Shown one piece after another: positions 27,584 to 37,078 of a DNA stretch of 64,000 bases. Source of the stretch: Pirellulaceae bacterium (lineage in GTDB: Bacteria > Planctomycetota > Planctomycetia > Pirellulales > Pirellulaceae); NCBI GenBank assembly GCA_029243025.1, contig JAQWSU010000011.1, positions 47,990 to 111,989 on the forward strand, read 5' to 3'. Both the position numbers and the translations under genes were made by a program. The notes beneath the pieces were generated by a model. The model ran no database searches. It had not been told where the DNA came from and worked only from the letters and a program-made list of their open reading frames with translations. Each line of letters opens with the position of its first letter. The stretch's first letter is position 1.

Positions 27584-28534
27584 ATGAAAAACTCGATGAT
27601 GAATTGCAACGTGTTGGGGCGTTGTTGTTTTGCCAGTATTGTGGGACTCGTGGTTCTTGGTTTCTCATCCGTGTTGCAAGCGGAAACGACATCTGAAAAA
27701 CTTCTTTCTGAATGTCAGGGGACCTGGGTCGGCATTAAGGATGAAGATGGCTCTAGGACAGTGACGCTCAAGGTAATCGACGGTAAGGATGAAACCGTTA
27801 CCTATTTTCGCGATGGCGAAATGACCAGTGCCCACAAAGTTGTAATCAAGGTAGCGTCGACGGAACACATCAGCCTCTTCAGTTTCAAAAACGGTGAAGT
27901 CGTCGCCGGACCGAACAAGGGGGACAAGTTTCCTGGGGGTTCTTACGCCTTTAAGATCGAAGGCGATACTTGGTACGAGGTGTTCCGTCTTATCGAGGGC
28001 GGGACCGGCAAACCGAATGTGCAACAGTACAAGCGCATGACGCCGGATGCAGCGAAAGCAGAAATCGCGAAGTCCAGCACCAGTGGGAAAAACGATCAAT
28101 CTGCTTTTACAAAAAGTGGCCCGGATGTGCAGCTGTTAAAGAACGTGATTCACAGTTTTGCAAAAGGTGACATTGACGCGTGGCAAAGTTGTTTTGATGA
28201 TAAAGCGACTTATGGCCACAACAGCTGGAGTGAACAAAAGCCAATTGCCGAACTTGCTGATGTGCATCGCAAATTTCATTCTCAACTTGTAGGTGAGATC
28301 AAGATTCTCAAAGAAATCTACGAAGTGGTAACCGTCAAGGGTGGTGGCAAGCACGGCCATGTATGGTTTAACGGCGAGCAAAACTTCAAGACTGGCGAAA
28401 AGGTAGAGCTCGCAGTCTTCGTCGCCTTTGGGATCAACAAAGAGGGGAAAATCGGTTACGAATGGGCCTTCTTCGATACGGCTGTTATGCCGGAGCAAGC
28501 TCCTTACAAAGCGGCTTCGAAGGCCACGCCGTAG
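27584..28534 (+). CDS. Exported protein with lipocalin-like N-terminal region and NTF2/SnoaL-like C-terminal domain
   Basis: Protein of 316 residues. A signal peptide (about 1-33, VVLGFSSVLQAETT) precedes a beta-rich region (about 38-150: CQGTWVGIKDEDGSRTVTLK and later DTWYEVFRLIEG), similar in layout to the planctomycete TIGR03067-type lipocalin-like domain. An NTF2/SnoaL-like domain follows (about 185-305: VIHSFAKGDIDAWQSCFDD, then HVWFNGEQNFKTGEKVEL), typical of small-molecule pockets used for binding or as enzymes. No catalytic set can be proved. It stands alone; a strong terminator lies about 110 bp after the stop, so it is probably monocistronic. Substrate and role unknown. Confidence 0.8.
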   Translation: MKNSMMNCNVLGRCCFASIVGLVVLGFSSVLQAETTSEKLLSECQGTWVGIKDEDGSRTVTLKVIDGKDETVTYFRDGEMTSAHKVVIKVASTEHISLFSFKNGEVVAGPNKGDKFPGGSYAFKIEGDTWYEVFRLIEGGTGKPNVQQYKRMTPDAAKAEIAKSSTSGKNDQSAFTKSGPDVQLLKNVIHSFAKGDIDAWQSCFDDKATYGHNSWSEQKPIAELADVHRKFHSQLVGEIKILKEIYEVVTVKGGGKHGHVWFNGEQNFKTGEKVELAVFVAFGINKEGKIGYEWAFFDTAVMPEQAPYKAASKATP

Positions 28535-29702
28535 GGCAAAGACTTGTTGTGCTGTAGGCGTTGCTAGACTGTTTTGCTGACGAAAAACGATCGATGAGAT
28601 CGATTCCGGTTCAAAGCTGGTGGCACAGCCGATCGTAATACGAATCGCCATGAGTATGGTCTCATGGCGATTTTTTGTTTCCTGCTTCGCAACGAAATCC
28701 GAATGAATTGTCGCGATGAATCGAAACAAAATTGTCCGGGGTGGAAGTTAAAACCAATTCAGCCCCCGGTGGATCTGCCCAGTCACCGATATACATCTTC
28801 GGTATTGGAAAGATAGTCCTCGTTGCGACATCAATAGCAAAGATAACAATCATCGTCGAAAACCCGGTGGGGCACAATTTGGCGAGCGTCTGGCGGGAGG
28901 CCAACACAGCGGAAAATGAAATCAACCGTCCCGTAGCGGCGGTGGCGACTTGCACGAAACCGACACCGTTGTAACTGCCAGTCAGCATGTCAGCCAACAG
29001 GCGCCACCGATCATACGGCACCAGCACAAAACATCGACGCCCGCATCGCGAATTCCCGGCGGCGATGATCGTGACTGGATTCGACTGCCATGACGTCGTC
29101 ACCAAAAAGCGTTGTAGACTACAGGAGTCCACAGGACGTGAAAGAAAATATCGTCGTCGAGCTTGTCTGGCTGGTGCAACGATCTGGCTATCAAATGAAC
29201 AGGCTTGCTGCCGAGTCCTGGCACAACTTGAATGGGGCGATGTTCGCTGTCAGGATCGTTGGATGGATTCAAGTGTTTCGCGAGGAGAATTGTTGAATCT
29301 AATTCAGTCTAATAAGAGTGGCCTGATCATTTAGGCAGAAAGATGTCAGATTCGTTGTTGCGATGTTCCAATTGGCCTGGCTTGTCTCTGGGGCGAATCG
29401 GGCCCACCTCGGTTTGTACGATTCCCGTCGATGATATCGGGCAGATGCCAAAGCGGTTAGACAACTGCTGTTCTAAATCCGAATCTGTTTTTTCTGCGAT
29501 TATTCCGGCTTAGCCAGTTATTATTCGTAGGAGTGGTGATGATTCCTGAGTGGGGTTGTTATTTACAATCGCTTTCGGAACATTGTAAAACGGAGGGCCG
29601 CGTACATGGATGCGGCCGTGTTCTTCCATCTGATCACGGCTGCTGCCGGCAGATTGGGTTGATGCGGCGACGACATGCAAAGCCGTAAATGCGAAAGTAG
29701 CA
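28535..29702. other. Intergenic region, about 1.2 kb
   Basis: Holds a good terminator at 28643-28676 and otherwise no gene I can support. Open frames occur on both strands (for example 28662-29132 minus and 28987-29334 plus), but they overlap each other, lack leaders and show no domain. A weakly repeat-like GAAAGATGTCAGATTC lies near 29339. This could be a decayed locus. Confidence 0.5.
28643..28676 (+). terminator. Rho-independent terminator
   Basis: AATCGCCATGAG (28643-28654) and CTCATGGCGATT (28661-28672) form a perfect 12-bp stem with a 6-nt loop, followed by a run of six T (28671-28676). It lies downstream of the NTF2-like protein gene. Confidence 0.85.
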
Positions 29703-31469
29703 ATGATGAAAAGCATTCTTTTTGGCGCAATATTGGTTGGCTCGTTTATGGTCCTGGATTTCTTTGGGACGTTTCACGTCGATACCGCGTTGACGAACAG
29801 GCTGTTGGCATCTGAATCCCAAGATGTGAAGGCCTCGCAAAAAGATTCTGATTCACAGAAGAAATCTCTAAAAAGAAAAAGGCGCATGCCAAGGAAGGCC
29901 TCCGAATACGCCAAGATGTGTGAGTCCGAATTGGGTGTTCCTCCAAAAATTAATCTCGACGAATGTGTTGAAATCCCACTCTACATGGATGGCGTTCGGA
30001 AGCATGGTGTGATTCCGAGCGAAGAAGCTGACAACCCAAATCTGCAAGGGAAAGATTTCACCTCCTCTGGATCGGTTGTGCAGCGGTACCAGGGTAGAAC
30101 AGTTGACGGCAAACCTTTGCCGGATGTCATCTGGATTTCCTTTGGTCGGAATGAAGATTGGGATGGTGAGCCTAGCAATTTTGTCGGATCAGTCCAAATG
30201 ATTGGCTACAACAAGAAAAGCGGTGCGACTGCTTTTTTTGAATCCAAATTCCAGAACTTGGATCGTTGGGTCAGCCAGGACAAGGGAACACTTCGCATGC
30301 GGGGTCAGCTGCCGTGGATCGACAATCCCAAGGAATTCAATCAGGCCTATGTTCCGGCGCCCATGCAATGCGTTTCGTGTCATCAGGCGGATCCATTTAT
30401 CACCAATCCATTCATCAAAGCTGCAAAAATACCTGGTACTGACGAAACCGTTGTGCCCATCCTCGACGGGGATTCGCCCTATTACGTGATTGGCGGCGAG
30501 GACTGGGACATGCGGACGATTCACATCGAAGGCAACGCTTGCTTCGAATGTCATCGTGTAGGCATGAACACAGTGGATTTGTTTGCGAGCGCTGGTTGGG
30601 AACTCAGCGAACACATGCCACCGCACGATCCTGGCAGCTTGGCTCAAGATTATCGCGAGTTGGTAGCCGCTTGGAAAAAAGGCCCGGAAAATGTCGAGGG
30701 TGCCGAATGGATCATTCCCCCGGCTCGCGGCAATGATCGCCAGGTGGTGGGAGCCGACTATCCCTACAAGTCAGGAGGCAATGAAGCAGAGGCAAGCCCG
30801 TTGGGCTTCTTCGGCGATGTACTCTCATCTCTGTTTGGAGAAGACTCTACTCAACCCGACGGGGATCAAGCTCTTTGGGATGCAGCAAAAACAGGCAACA
30901 TCGACGAGATCAAAGCGTACCTTGCCAATGGAACACAGGTGAACGCCAAAAACGAGATGGGTCTGACACCTCTGATGATGGCGGCGTTCACTGGGCAAAC
31001 TGAGACGATGAAGTTCCTGATAAAAAAGGGGGCAAATGTCAATTTCAAAGACAGTCGGAAGGGGACCGCCCTGCATGGAGCTAGTTTCTTTGGCCAAACG
31101 AAAGCGGTTCGAATTCTTGTCGAGAACGGTGCTGATGTAAATGCACGGAACGAAGACGGGGAGACGTCTTGGGAGTTGGCTGCTAGGCCATGGAGCGAGG
31201 AAATAAATGCTGCTTTTCAGTTCGTCACTGGAATCCTGGAGATCAAAGTCGATCCGGAAAAAGCCAAGGCCGGTCGACCGAAAGTGGCTGCGTATTTCCG
31301 TCATCAGAAAGCCACAAGCCAACCCCAGCAGAGTCGTGAAGTCGAACAGTTGCTCAAGCAGCTTCGCGACCCCGAAGTAAGGCAAGCCTTTGAAGACTGG
31401 ATCCAGAAGTATGGTGTCAGCGAAGACACATTGGAAAAGCTCCGCTCGATGGCAAAGGGAGACAAGTAG
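29703..31469 (+). CDS. Exported di-CxxCH (c-type heme) protein fused to ankyrin repeats
   Basis: Protein of 588 residues. An N-terminal membrane or signal segment (about 1-30) is followed by a strongly basic linker (KKSLKRKRRMPRK, about 53-65), a 300-residue domain that I do not recognise, with two c-type heme motifs (CVSCH near 222 and CFECH near 280), then three ankyrin repeats (about 390-490: LWDAAKTGNIDEIKAYL, GLTPLMMAA, GTALHGASFFGQTKAVRIL) and a helical tail. Heme attachment implies an extracytoplasmic redox role; ankyrins imply docking to a partner. Two adjacent ATGs (29703, 29706) share a poor ribosome-binding site. Combining a di-heme domain with ankyrins in one chain parallels the DUF1592/ankyrin unit at 2988-8240, where they are separate genes. 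Function unknown. Confidence 0.82.
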   Translation: MMKSILFGAILVGSFMVLDFFGTFHVDTALTNRLLASESQDVKASQKDSDSQKKSLKRKRRMPRKASEYAKMCESELGVPPKINLDECVEIPLYMDGVRKHGVIPSEEADNPNLQGKDFTSSGSVVQRYQGRTVDGKPLPDVIWISFGRNEDWDGEPSNFVGSVQMIGYNKKSGATAFFESKFQNLDRWVSQDKGTLRMRGQLPWIDNPKEFNQAYVPAPMQCVSCHQADPFITNPFIKAAKIPGTDETVVPILDGDSPYYVIGGEDWDMRTIHIEGNACFECHRVGMNTVDLFASAGWELSEHMPPHDPGSLAQDYRELVAAWKKGPENVEGAEWIIPPARGNDRQVVGADYPYKSGGNEAEASPLGFFGDVLSSLFGEDSTQPDGDQALWDAAKTGNIDEIKAYLANGTQVNAKNEMGLTPLMMAAFTGQTETMKFLIKKGANVNFKDSRKGTALHGASFFGQTKAVRILVENGADVNARNEDGETSWELAARPWSEEINAAFQFVTGILEIKVDPEKAKAGRPKVAAYFRHQKATSQPQQSREVEQLLKQLRDPEVRQAFEDWIQKYGVSEDTLEKLRSMAKGDK

Positions 31470-31751
31470 AACGTGGTGATGGGCGGACAACATCGCCTTG
31501 GAAGCTCATTGGCATTGTCTTGAACGGAAATGAGTCGGCACGGCGATTAATGAAAGGGGGTCAGAGAAGGTACGTCCAGTTTGGGTTTCAACACAGCGAA
31601 AGAAGTCCTTTCCATTGATCTTGAGCAAGCAAGAAAGCTCTCCACCCATCAACTCAACCATCAGCGACTTCATAGTTCCGACGGGATTCGATCGTAAGAT
31701 CCTCATAAATTGGCATCATCGATGCTCGGGTTGTCAGCACCGAAACAGCAT
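31470..31751. other. Spacer with weak repeat-like sequence
   Basis: A 282-bp spacer between convergent genes. GAAAGGGGGTCAGAGAAGG near 31553 distantly resembles the palindromic repeat family of 10-15 kb, but its second arm is not recognisable. Nothing else is seen. Confidence 0.35.
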
Positions 31752-34700
31752 TCATTCGCGATACGGTTGTTGGTTTTCGTAGAGAGTTTTTCTGGCCTTT
31801 AGCTTCTTGATCAGCCGTTGCAGCGCGTTCGTGGGCGGAGATTCTCTAACGATCGCCAGCGCATCTTCCATGAGTTTAGGCGCCCGAGCATAGTGTCCGG
31901 TCTCCGCCAGGGCCGCCGCATACGTGTCCAACGCTTGAGGCTGTTGATAATTGAATGCTTGACAGAGTTTTTCGGCAAGCCGCACTGCGGTTTCTCCGTC
32001 GCGTAGACCGGGGTCCGAGCTGGTCGCAAGAATCCACGCTAAGTTGTGAGCAGCAGGATGCCAATTCGAGTCAATTTGCAAGGCGTCTCTAAAATGGGGA
32101 ATCGCCTCCGCCAAGCGATCCTGATCCTTGCGAATTACTCCGAGTTTGTTGTGGTAATCCGCGTCGTTCGGTTGCACCTGTACCGCGCGGAGCAGAAATC
32201 GGTGAGCTTCTTCGAGCTTACCCGCGGAACGTAGCAACAAGGTGGTTTCGGTCAGGGCTCCCAGGTGAGTTGAGTGGAACTTCAAGGCACGCTGCATTTG
32301 TCTAAGTGATGCCCGTGCGTTGCCCATCCGTCTTTCGATTACTCCCCATTGGTGATGCACCCCTGCCAATCGATACCGCTGCCGAACAGCCTCGTCGTCC
32401 ATGCGGTCATCCGGTGGCGGCGGGTGTTTGTCGACGTACTTCGCGAGGTAATCCCGCGCTTCGTCTAAGTACCCTTGTTCGATTTGTACGTTGGTGACGG
32501 CGATAGGATGGGTGACAAAAACCTTGTCGCCCCAGCGGCCGGCAAAGGGAACGGCTAGATTCCGTGCATTGTCTTTTGTCCGCAGCCGTACGTCGGTGGC
32601 TAGTTCGCCCATCTGGATTTTCCCCGTGTAGACGACTCGCAGACGACGGTGTTGATCCAAGAACACGCTGAAGGGCAAGGGCAAACCGCTCGGTCGGTAA
32701 ACGGCCTGTTGATGTAATTTGTTCAGACGGGAAACCAACTGCTCAGTGGCCAAGCCCGAATCGCCCAAAAAACCGGTCTTGCGTAGCGCAGCCCGTAATT
32801 CGTCCAAGTTGGAATGCGTGTCATCCAATCGTTCGACGTTAAGCGCCAATAGTTTTGGCGCCGCGTCGCCCAAGTCCGCCAGTCTCGACTGCAACTCGTG
32901 TAATTCTGTCAGGCAGGGTTGGCACCAGCTGGCCCAAAAGATCAACAACAGCGGCTTATCCCAGGCCGCAGAAAGTATTACTTCATCGCCTTCCCAACTC
33001 TCGTAGCGAATCTCCTCAATCACAGGCGGTGCACTCATTCGTAGTGGCGTGTGTTGGCGTAAAGGTGACGGAAGAAGAGTCGATGGCGTCAACGTCACGT
33101 CGCGAGCAGATGCAACGCCTTCGGCCGCGTGTGCCGATAATCGCCCCGTGCCCTGTCGTAACACATACCGCTTGCCGGGCTGCAGACCCTCGAACGCTTC
33201 AGGATTTTTCGTTCCAGGCCAACGCACGGCTAGACTCGTAACCGTTTGCTTGTTGGGAACAGCAACGTGTATCCACTTGGACGACTGAGTTAAGAATCCG
33301 TCGCCGGCATACAGAGTTTGCGCCCTTTGGGACGTTTGCCCAATGTTCATCCGTCACGGTTATCATAACTCGGGCCCCAATCGCGTCGCGTGAACTGCCA
33401 AGTTTGGGCGAGCCCACCAATCGAATCGCGATCGATGCGCCCGACTGAGGCATATCGTTGCGGAGAAAACGTATACGTGGCCCGGTTCGATTTGCAACCC
33501 ATAAATCGAGATCTCCGTCGTGGTCCCAATCGACAACGGCGACCGCCCGGGAGTCATCAATATGGTCAAGCCCGATGGCGGACGAGACGTCGGCGAACCG
33601 GCCCGATCGCGTATTCAGGAAACAACAATTGCGCTCGCGGCCACTAAATGGCTGACCCTCTTGAATGGCTTGGGCGAGCTGATCCCAGGCATCCAAATAG
33701 GATTGGTTTGGATCACGCTCGCCATCCGTGGGCGACTGCGACACGACCTGTCGCCAAAAGAAGCTTCATAAGTCTTTGGAATCGCCTTGCGTAATAAAAC
33801 CATTCGCGACGACCAAGTCTTGCCACCCATCGCCATTCAAATCCGCAAATCGTGCCCCCCAAGCCCAACGACCAAGAACAACCTTGGCTTCCTCGCTAAC
33901 ATCGCGAAACGTTCCGTCGCCGACGTTTTTGAAAAGCGTGTTGCCTCGCGCGTGCCGTTGAAGCGTCGCACGCGTCTCGGGGCGAGCCGACGGGTGAAAC
34001 CGATCTTGGAAGGAGATTCGGTTGCCAGCCGAGGAAAACATGTTGCTGACATACAAGTCGACGAAACCGTCGTTGTTGTAGTCTCCCCAACACGCCGACA
34101 TACCTGCCGCGATATCCTCGACCCCCAGTTGCTCTGCGATGTCGACAAAATGTCCTGAATCATTGCGAAACAGATTATTGCGACCGAAATCATTGGCGAC
34201 GTACAGGTCGAGGTCGCCATCGTCGTCATAGTCTTCCCCAGCAGACGCATAGCTGAAACGACGATTGTTCACGTCCAAACCGACCTGTTTTGTCACATAA
34301 CTGAAATACCAGGCCTTTGCATTGTGGGGTGGGACGTCACTGCGCGGCGTGATGTCATTGCGCAATAGGACATTACGTCCACCGTTGTTTGCATCGTGAT
34401 ACGGTACGGGTCTGCCAAATACGATATGCTGGTTGATGTTCGCGCGTCGCTCGTAGCAACAGATGTAGATATCCAGATCGCCGTCGGCGTCATAGTCGGC
34501 AGCCGATAATGAGTAGGGCAACGCTGCGGGTAAGATCTTTTCGGCGCGGACCGTAAATCGTGCTTGGCCGTCATTTGCCAAAATCAGCACGCCATCGTCC
34601 AAACCCACGACGGCATCTTGATCGCCGTCATTGTCCAAGTCCACGAACAGCGCGCTATGGGAGACGTCTAACCAGTCCAAGCCGGCTGCCGCTGAATGAT

Positions 34701-35709
34701 CGAAACACGTGCCGTCCGGCCGTTGCAAATACAACCGGTTTGGTAGTCCACCGGGCTGGCAACAGTACAAATCATCCAGCCCATCACCGTTCACGTCGGC
34801 GACCGCCAGTCCCTGCCATCCACCGATATCCATTCCAAGGCGACGGTCGATTGTTCCCAACCAATGATCAACGCCTGGCAACAATTGCTGACGAAACGTT
34901 GAATTGGCCATAATCGCTTCGGTGCAATCGGCAAACATCGGGCCACCGGCCGTTACTTCTTCGTAATCCAAAACGGTCAGCGTGGCTAAACGTGGACTGT
35001 CCGATTTGGCTCGCTCCCCAAGGCACCGCCAGGTTGTGTTGATCTGGAACGTCCCGTCATCGCACAATCCCCAGACGTGGACATAGGATAAGGACTGGGC
35101 TACCTCCCTGTCCTTGGCGTTCACAACCTTTTCGCTTGCACGAAAGACTTTCACTTTGCTATGAACCTCGCGCGGCGATTTAACGCCGGACAGCAAATGT
35201 TTAAGGCTGCCAGCTAAGTCGCTGCCGAAGGATTCGCCGGCAACGCGGTTCATTCGACGAACAGTGACTGCTGGAGTTTCATAGATAATTTCCAAATCAG
35301 ATGGCCGTAACGCGTTGCAGGCAAACGAATCGGATGTTAGCGAATCCAAATCAGATCACTGTGGCTCGGCGTGGCCAGGCAAGCACTGCAAAAGTGCATT
35401 GAGACGATCACCAACCTTCACAGAAAACATTTCGCTCTGCCAGTCATTTTCGGCCGTGTCGCCGAGCGTGTTCGAAGTGACGGTTCCCGAGACGACAGGT
35501 GGGAGCGCTGCGGACGGACGTCCAGCCGTGTCATCGCCCATGGTAGGAGTGCCGTCGGACGGAGGCGGTGGCGCCCAGTCCGTCTTTGTACCGACGTCCG
35601 CCGCTGGAGGTTTTGTCTTTCGTTGCCCGTCCCGACAGCCAAAGAGGGGACACAGCAACAAGACCGTCAAGAATATGGGCAAGGATAAGTTGTAGTGATT
35701 CACCGCCAT
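31752..35709 (-). pseudogene. CRTAC1-type lipoprotein gene (FG-GAP, ASPIC/UnbV, TlpA thioredoxin, TPR) interrupted by two UGA codons and a frameshift
   Basis: One gene of about 1319 codons reconstructed from three open frames. From ATG 35709: lipoprotein signal with lipobox LFGC (C25); in-frame UGA at 35356-35358 (codon 118); FG-GAP/VCBS propeller with many VNGDGLDDLY/DYDADGDLDIY calcium loops; in-frame UGA at 33766-33768 (codon 648) inside DL-UGA-SFFWRQVV; the propeller continues to about 33350, where the frame shifts by one base near VTDE; then the ASPIC/UnbV domain (AGDGFLTQSSKWIHV), a TlpA-like thioredoxin with the active site WCQPC (32913-32927) and C-terminal TPR repeats (to QQPYRE). 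The pieces are collinear with the whole family. As read, only fragments would be made; the 5' fragment could still give a 527-residue propeller from TTG 35349. The second UGA has a SECIS-like hairpin behind it, so recoding there is possible. Otherwise it is a pseudogene or carries sequence errors. Confidence 0.8.
33738..33768 (-). promoter_or_regulatory. In-frame UGA followed by SECIS-like hairpin
   Basis: On the minus strand, UGA (33768-33766) is followed by 11 nt and then a 17-nt hairpin, GCGACAGGUCGUGUCGC (33754-33738): a perfect 6-bp stem and the loop GGUCG. The minimal E. coli fdhF SECIS is likewise a 17-nt hairpin about 11 nt after the UGA with an AGGUCU apical loop in which the G-U is read by SelB. 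Here the G-U falls at nt 19-20 after the UGA, against 20-21 in fdhF. A competing outer stem, GGCGAC (33755-33750) with GUCGCC (33736-33731), is also possible. Confidence 0.45.
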
Positions 35710-35827
35710 CACTCGAAGATGGTATAAATGTTTCTGTATAAGGTTCACGTGCTCTGCCGATGCGAGCGAGCAGCGAGATTTTAGCTAGAAGTATAAGAGG
35801 GGAATGATTGCGATGAAATGACAACGA

Positions 35828-37078
35828 TTGAAAACACTGGCTGCCTCGCTGGGCGCGGTGATTGCCTTGCTCTGTGCTTCCCCCGTTGATGCGCAGGATT
35901 TCGAGCCAGAGGTATTCTTAAGGAGCTACCCGAACGCGAGCATCACGGTCGACGGTGACACCAGCGATTGGAATCTGGACCAGTTCGGAACTTTTGTTGA
36001 CGGGGGTGTGGCGGCCGAAGGTGACGAATTCGAATGGGATCGGACTGGGGGCACGGGCGACATCGCTCGTATGGGTTGGGATGACGCTGGAGAAAATGTG
36101 TACTACGGTGCCAAGTGGACGGCCACTCCAGTACCGGACGATCGGGTGGACAACTCAGTCAAAATCTATGCCAGAGATAATGCGACTCATCAGTACTTCC
36201 TGGCAGATATTGTTGACGACGAACTCAATTTTTCGGATGAGGCTGCTTGGGCGAACGACTCCGTTGAGTTTTACTTCGACCCGGGCAATGAACGTTTAGA
36301 TGAACAAACACCCCAGGGTTAATGGGATCCGAATGTGCAGTTGGTGATCGATGCGGGCAACCAGGTGCAGGCATGGATGACCCCCGATGATTACGGAGCG
36401 GAGATCGAAGCAGGCGTCGAATCGGCCGTCACGCTTACCGACACGGGATGGTTGCTCGAAGTCGGGATCGACAAGAGTGTATTCTCTACACCCATTCCGG
36501 CTGTTCTAGGGCCGGCCAACGACCCGGCAGGAAATAATTGGGGCATTGACTTCAGCTACCGTGACAACGACGACGGTGACCCTGATGAAGAAACTAGAAA
36601 CGGTCTCACTGAACTTTCGACCAATTATGTCTGGGCAGATCCAGAGCCCGTACCCGCGTTCCCGACCAAGATCCCAAGCCATTGGGGGCAAATGATCGCT
36701 GGCGAGCCGTCCGATCCGACCATTCGCTTGGACGATGGTTCGTTGACTGATGCAACGGAACGTGCGAACTACGTACATGAGGTTCTCGGCACCTGGATCG
36801 GCGACTCCAATTTAGACGGCGAGTTCAATTCGACCGACTTCGTCGTTGTCTTTACGGCCGGCGAATACGAAGACGAGCTCGCTGACAACTCGATTTGGGC
36901 CACCGGCGACTGGAATGGTGACAGCGAATTCAACTCCAGTGACTTCGTGGCGGCTTTTTCTGACGGTGGCTATGAAAGAGGGGCGATCGCTGTTGCTGCC
37001 GTTCCGGAGCCAGTTTCCGGCGCTATGTTGTTGTCCGCACTGGTCTGTTTGCTGCCGTTGCGGCGGTTGCGACGTTAG
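35828..37078 (+). pseudogene. PEP-CTERM CBM9-like/dockerin-like protein gene interrupted by in-frame UAA
   Basis: The frame starting at TTG 35828 encodes a signal peptide (LCASPVDAQD), a CBM9-like domain (SITVDGDTSDWN, then DSVEFYFDPGN), a UAA at 36320-36322, and in the same frame the rest of the CBM9 fold (WDPNVQLVIDAGNQVQ), a dockerin-like pair (GDSNLDGEFNSTD and GDWNGDSEFNSSD) and a PEP-CTERM tail (VPEPVS, hydrophobic, RRLRR). It has the same architecture as the intact gene at 8273-9604. An ATG at 35818 would read into the same leader if one base were removed, hinting at a second lesion at the start. Upstream and downstream pieces are otherwise well preserved, so the inactivation is recent, or the UAA is a sequence error. 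Confidence 0.78.

Noticed and set aside
27325..27696. 123-codon plus-strand frame
   Set aside because: It overlaps the start of the well-supported exported protein at 27584 in another frame and has no recognisable features.
28662..29132. 156-codon minus-strand frame ending in DNSFGFRCEAGNKK
   Set aside because: The tail vaguely recalls FGE-type C-termini (GFR), but the rest shows no domain, signal peptide or ribosome-binding site, and overlapping frames exist on the other strand.
35356..35358. First in-frame UGA of the CRTAC1-type gene as a second selenocysteine site
   Set aside because: The downstream sequence can form a 6-bp stem (UUGGAU/AUCCGA) but its 8-nt loop UCGCUAAC has no G-G-U, and the spacing is only 6 nt. 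It does not look like a SECIS element.
31752..37078. Reassignment of UGA or UAA as sense codons in this organism
   Set aside because: Many intact genes in the window end with UGA, UAA or UAG at the expected family C-terminus, so the normal code applies.
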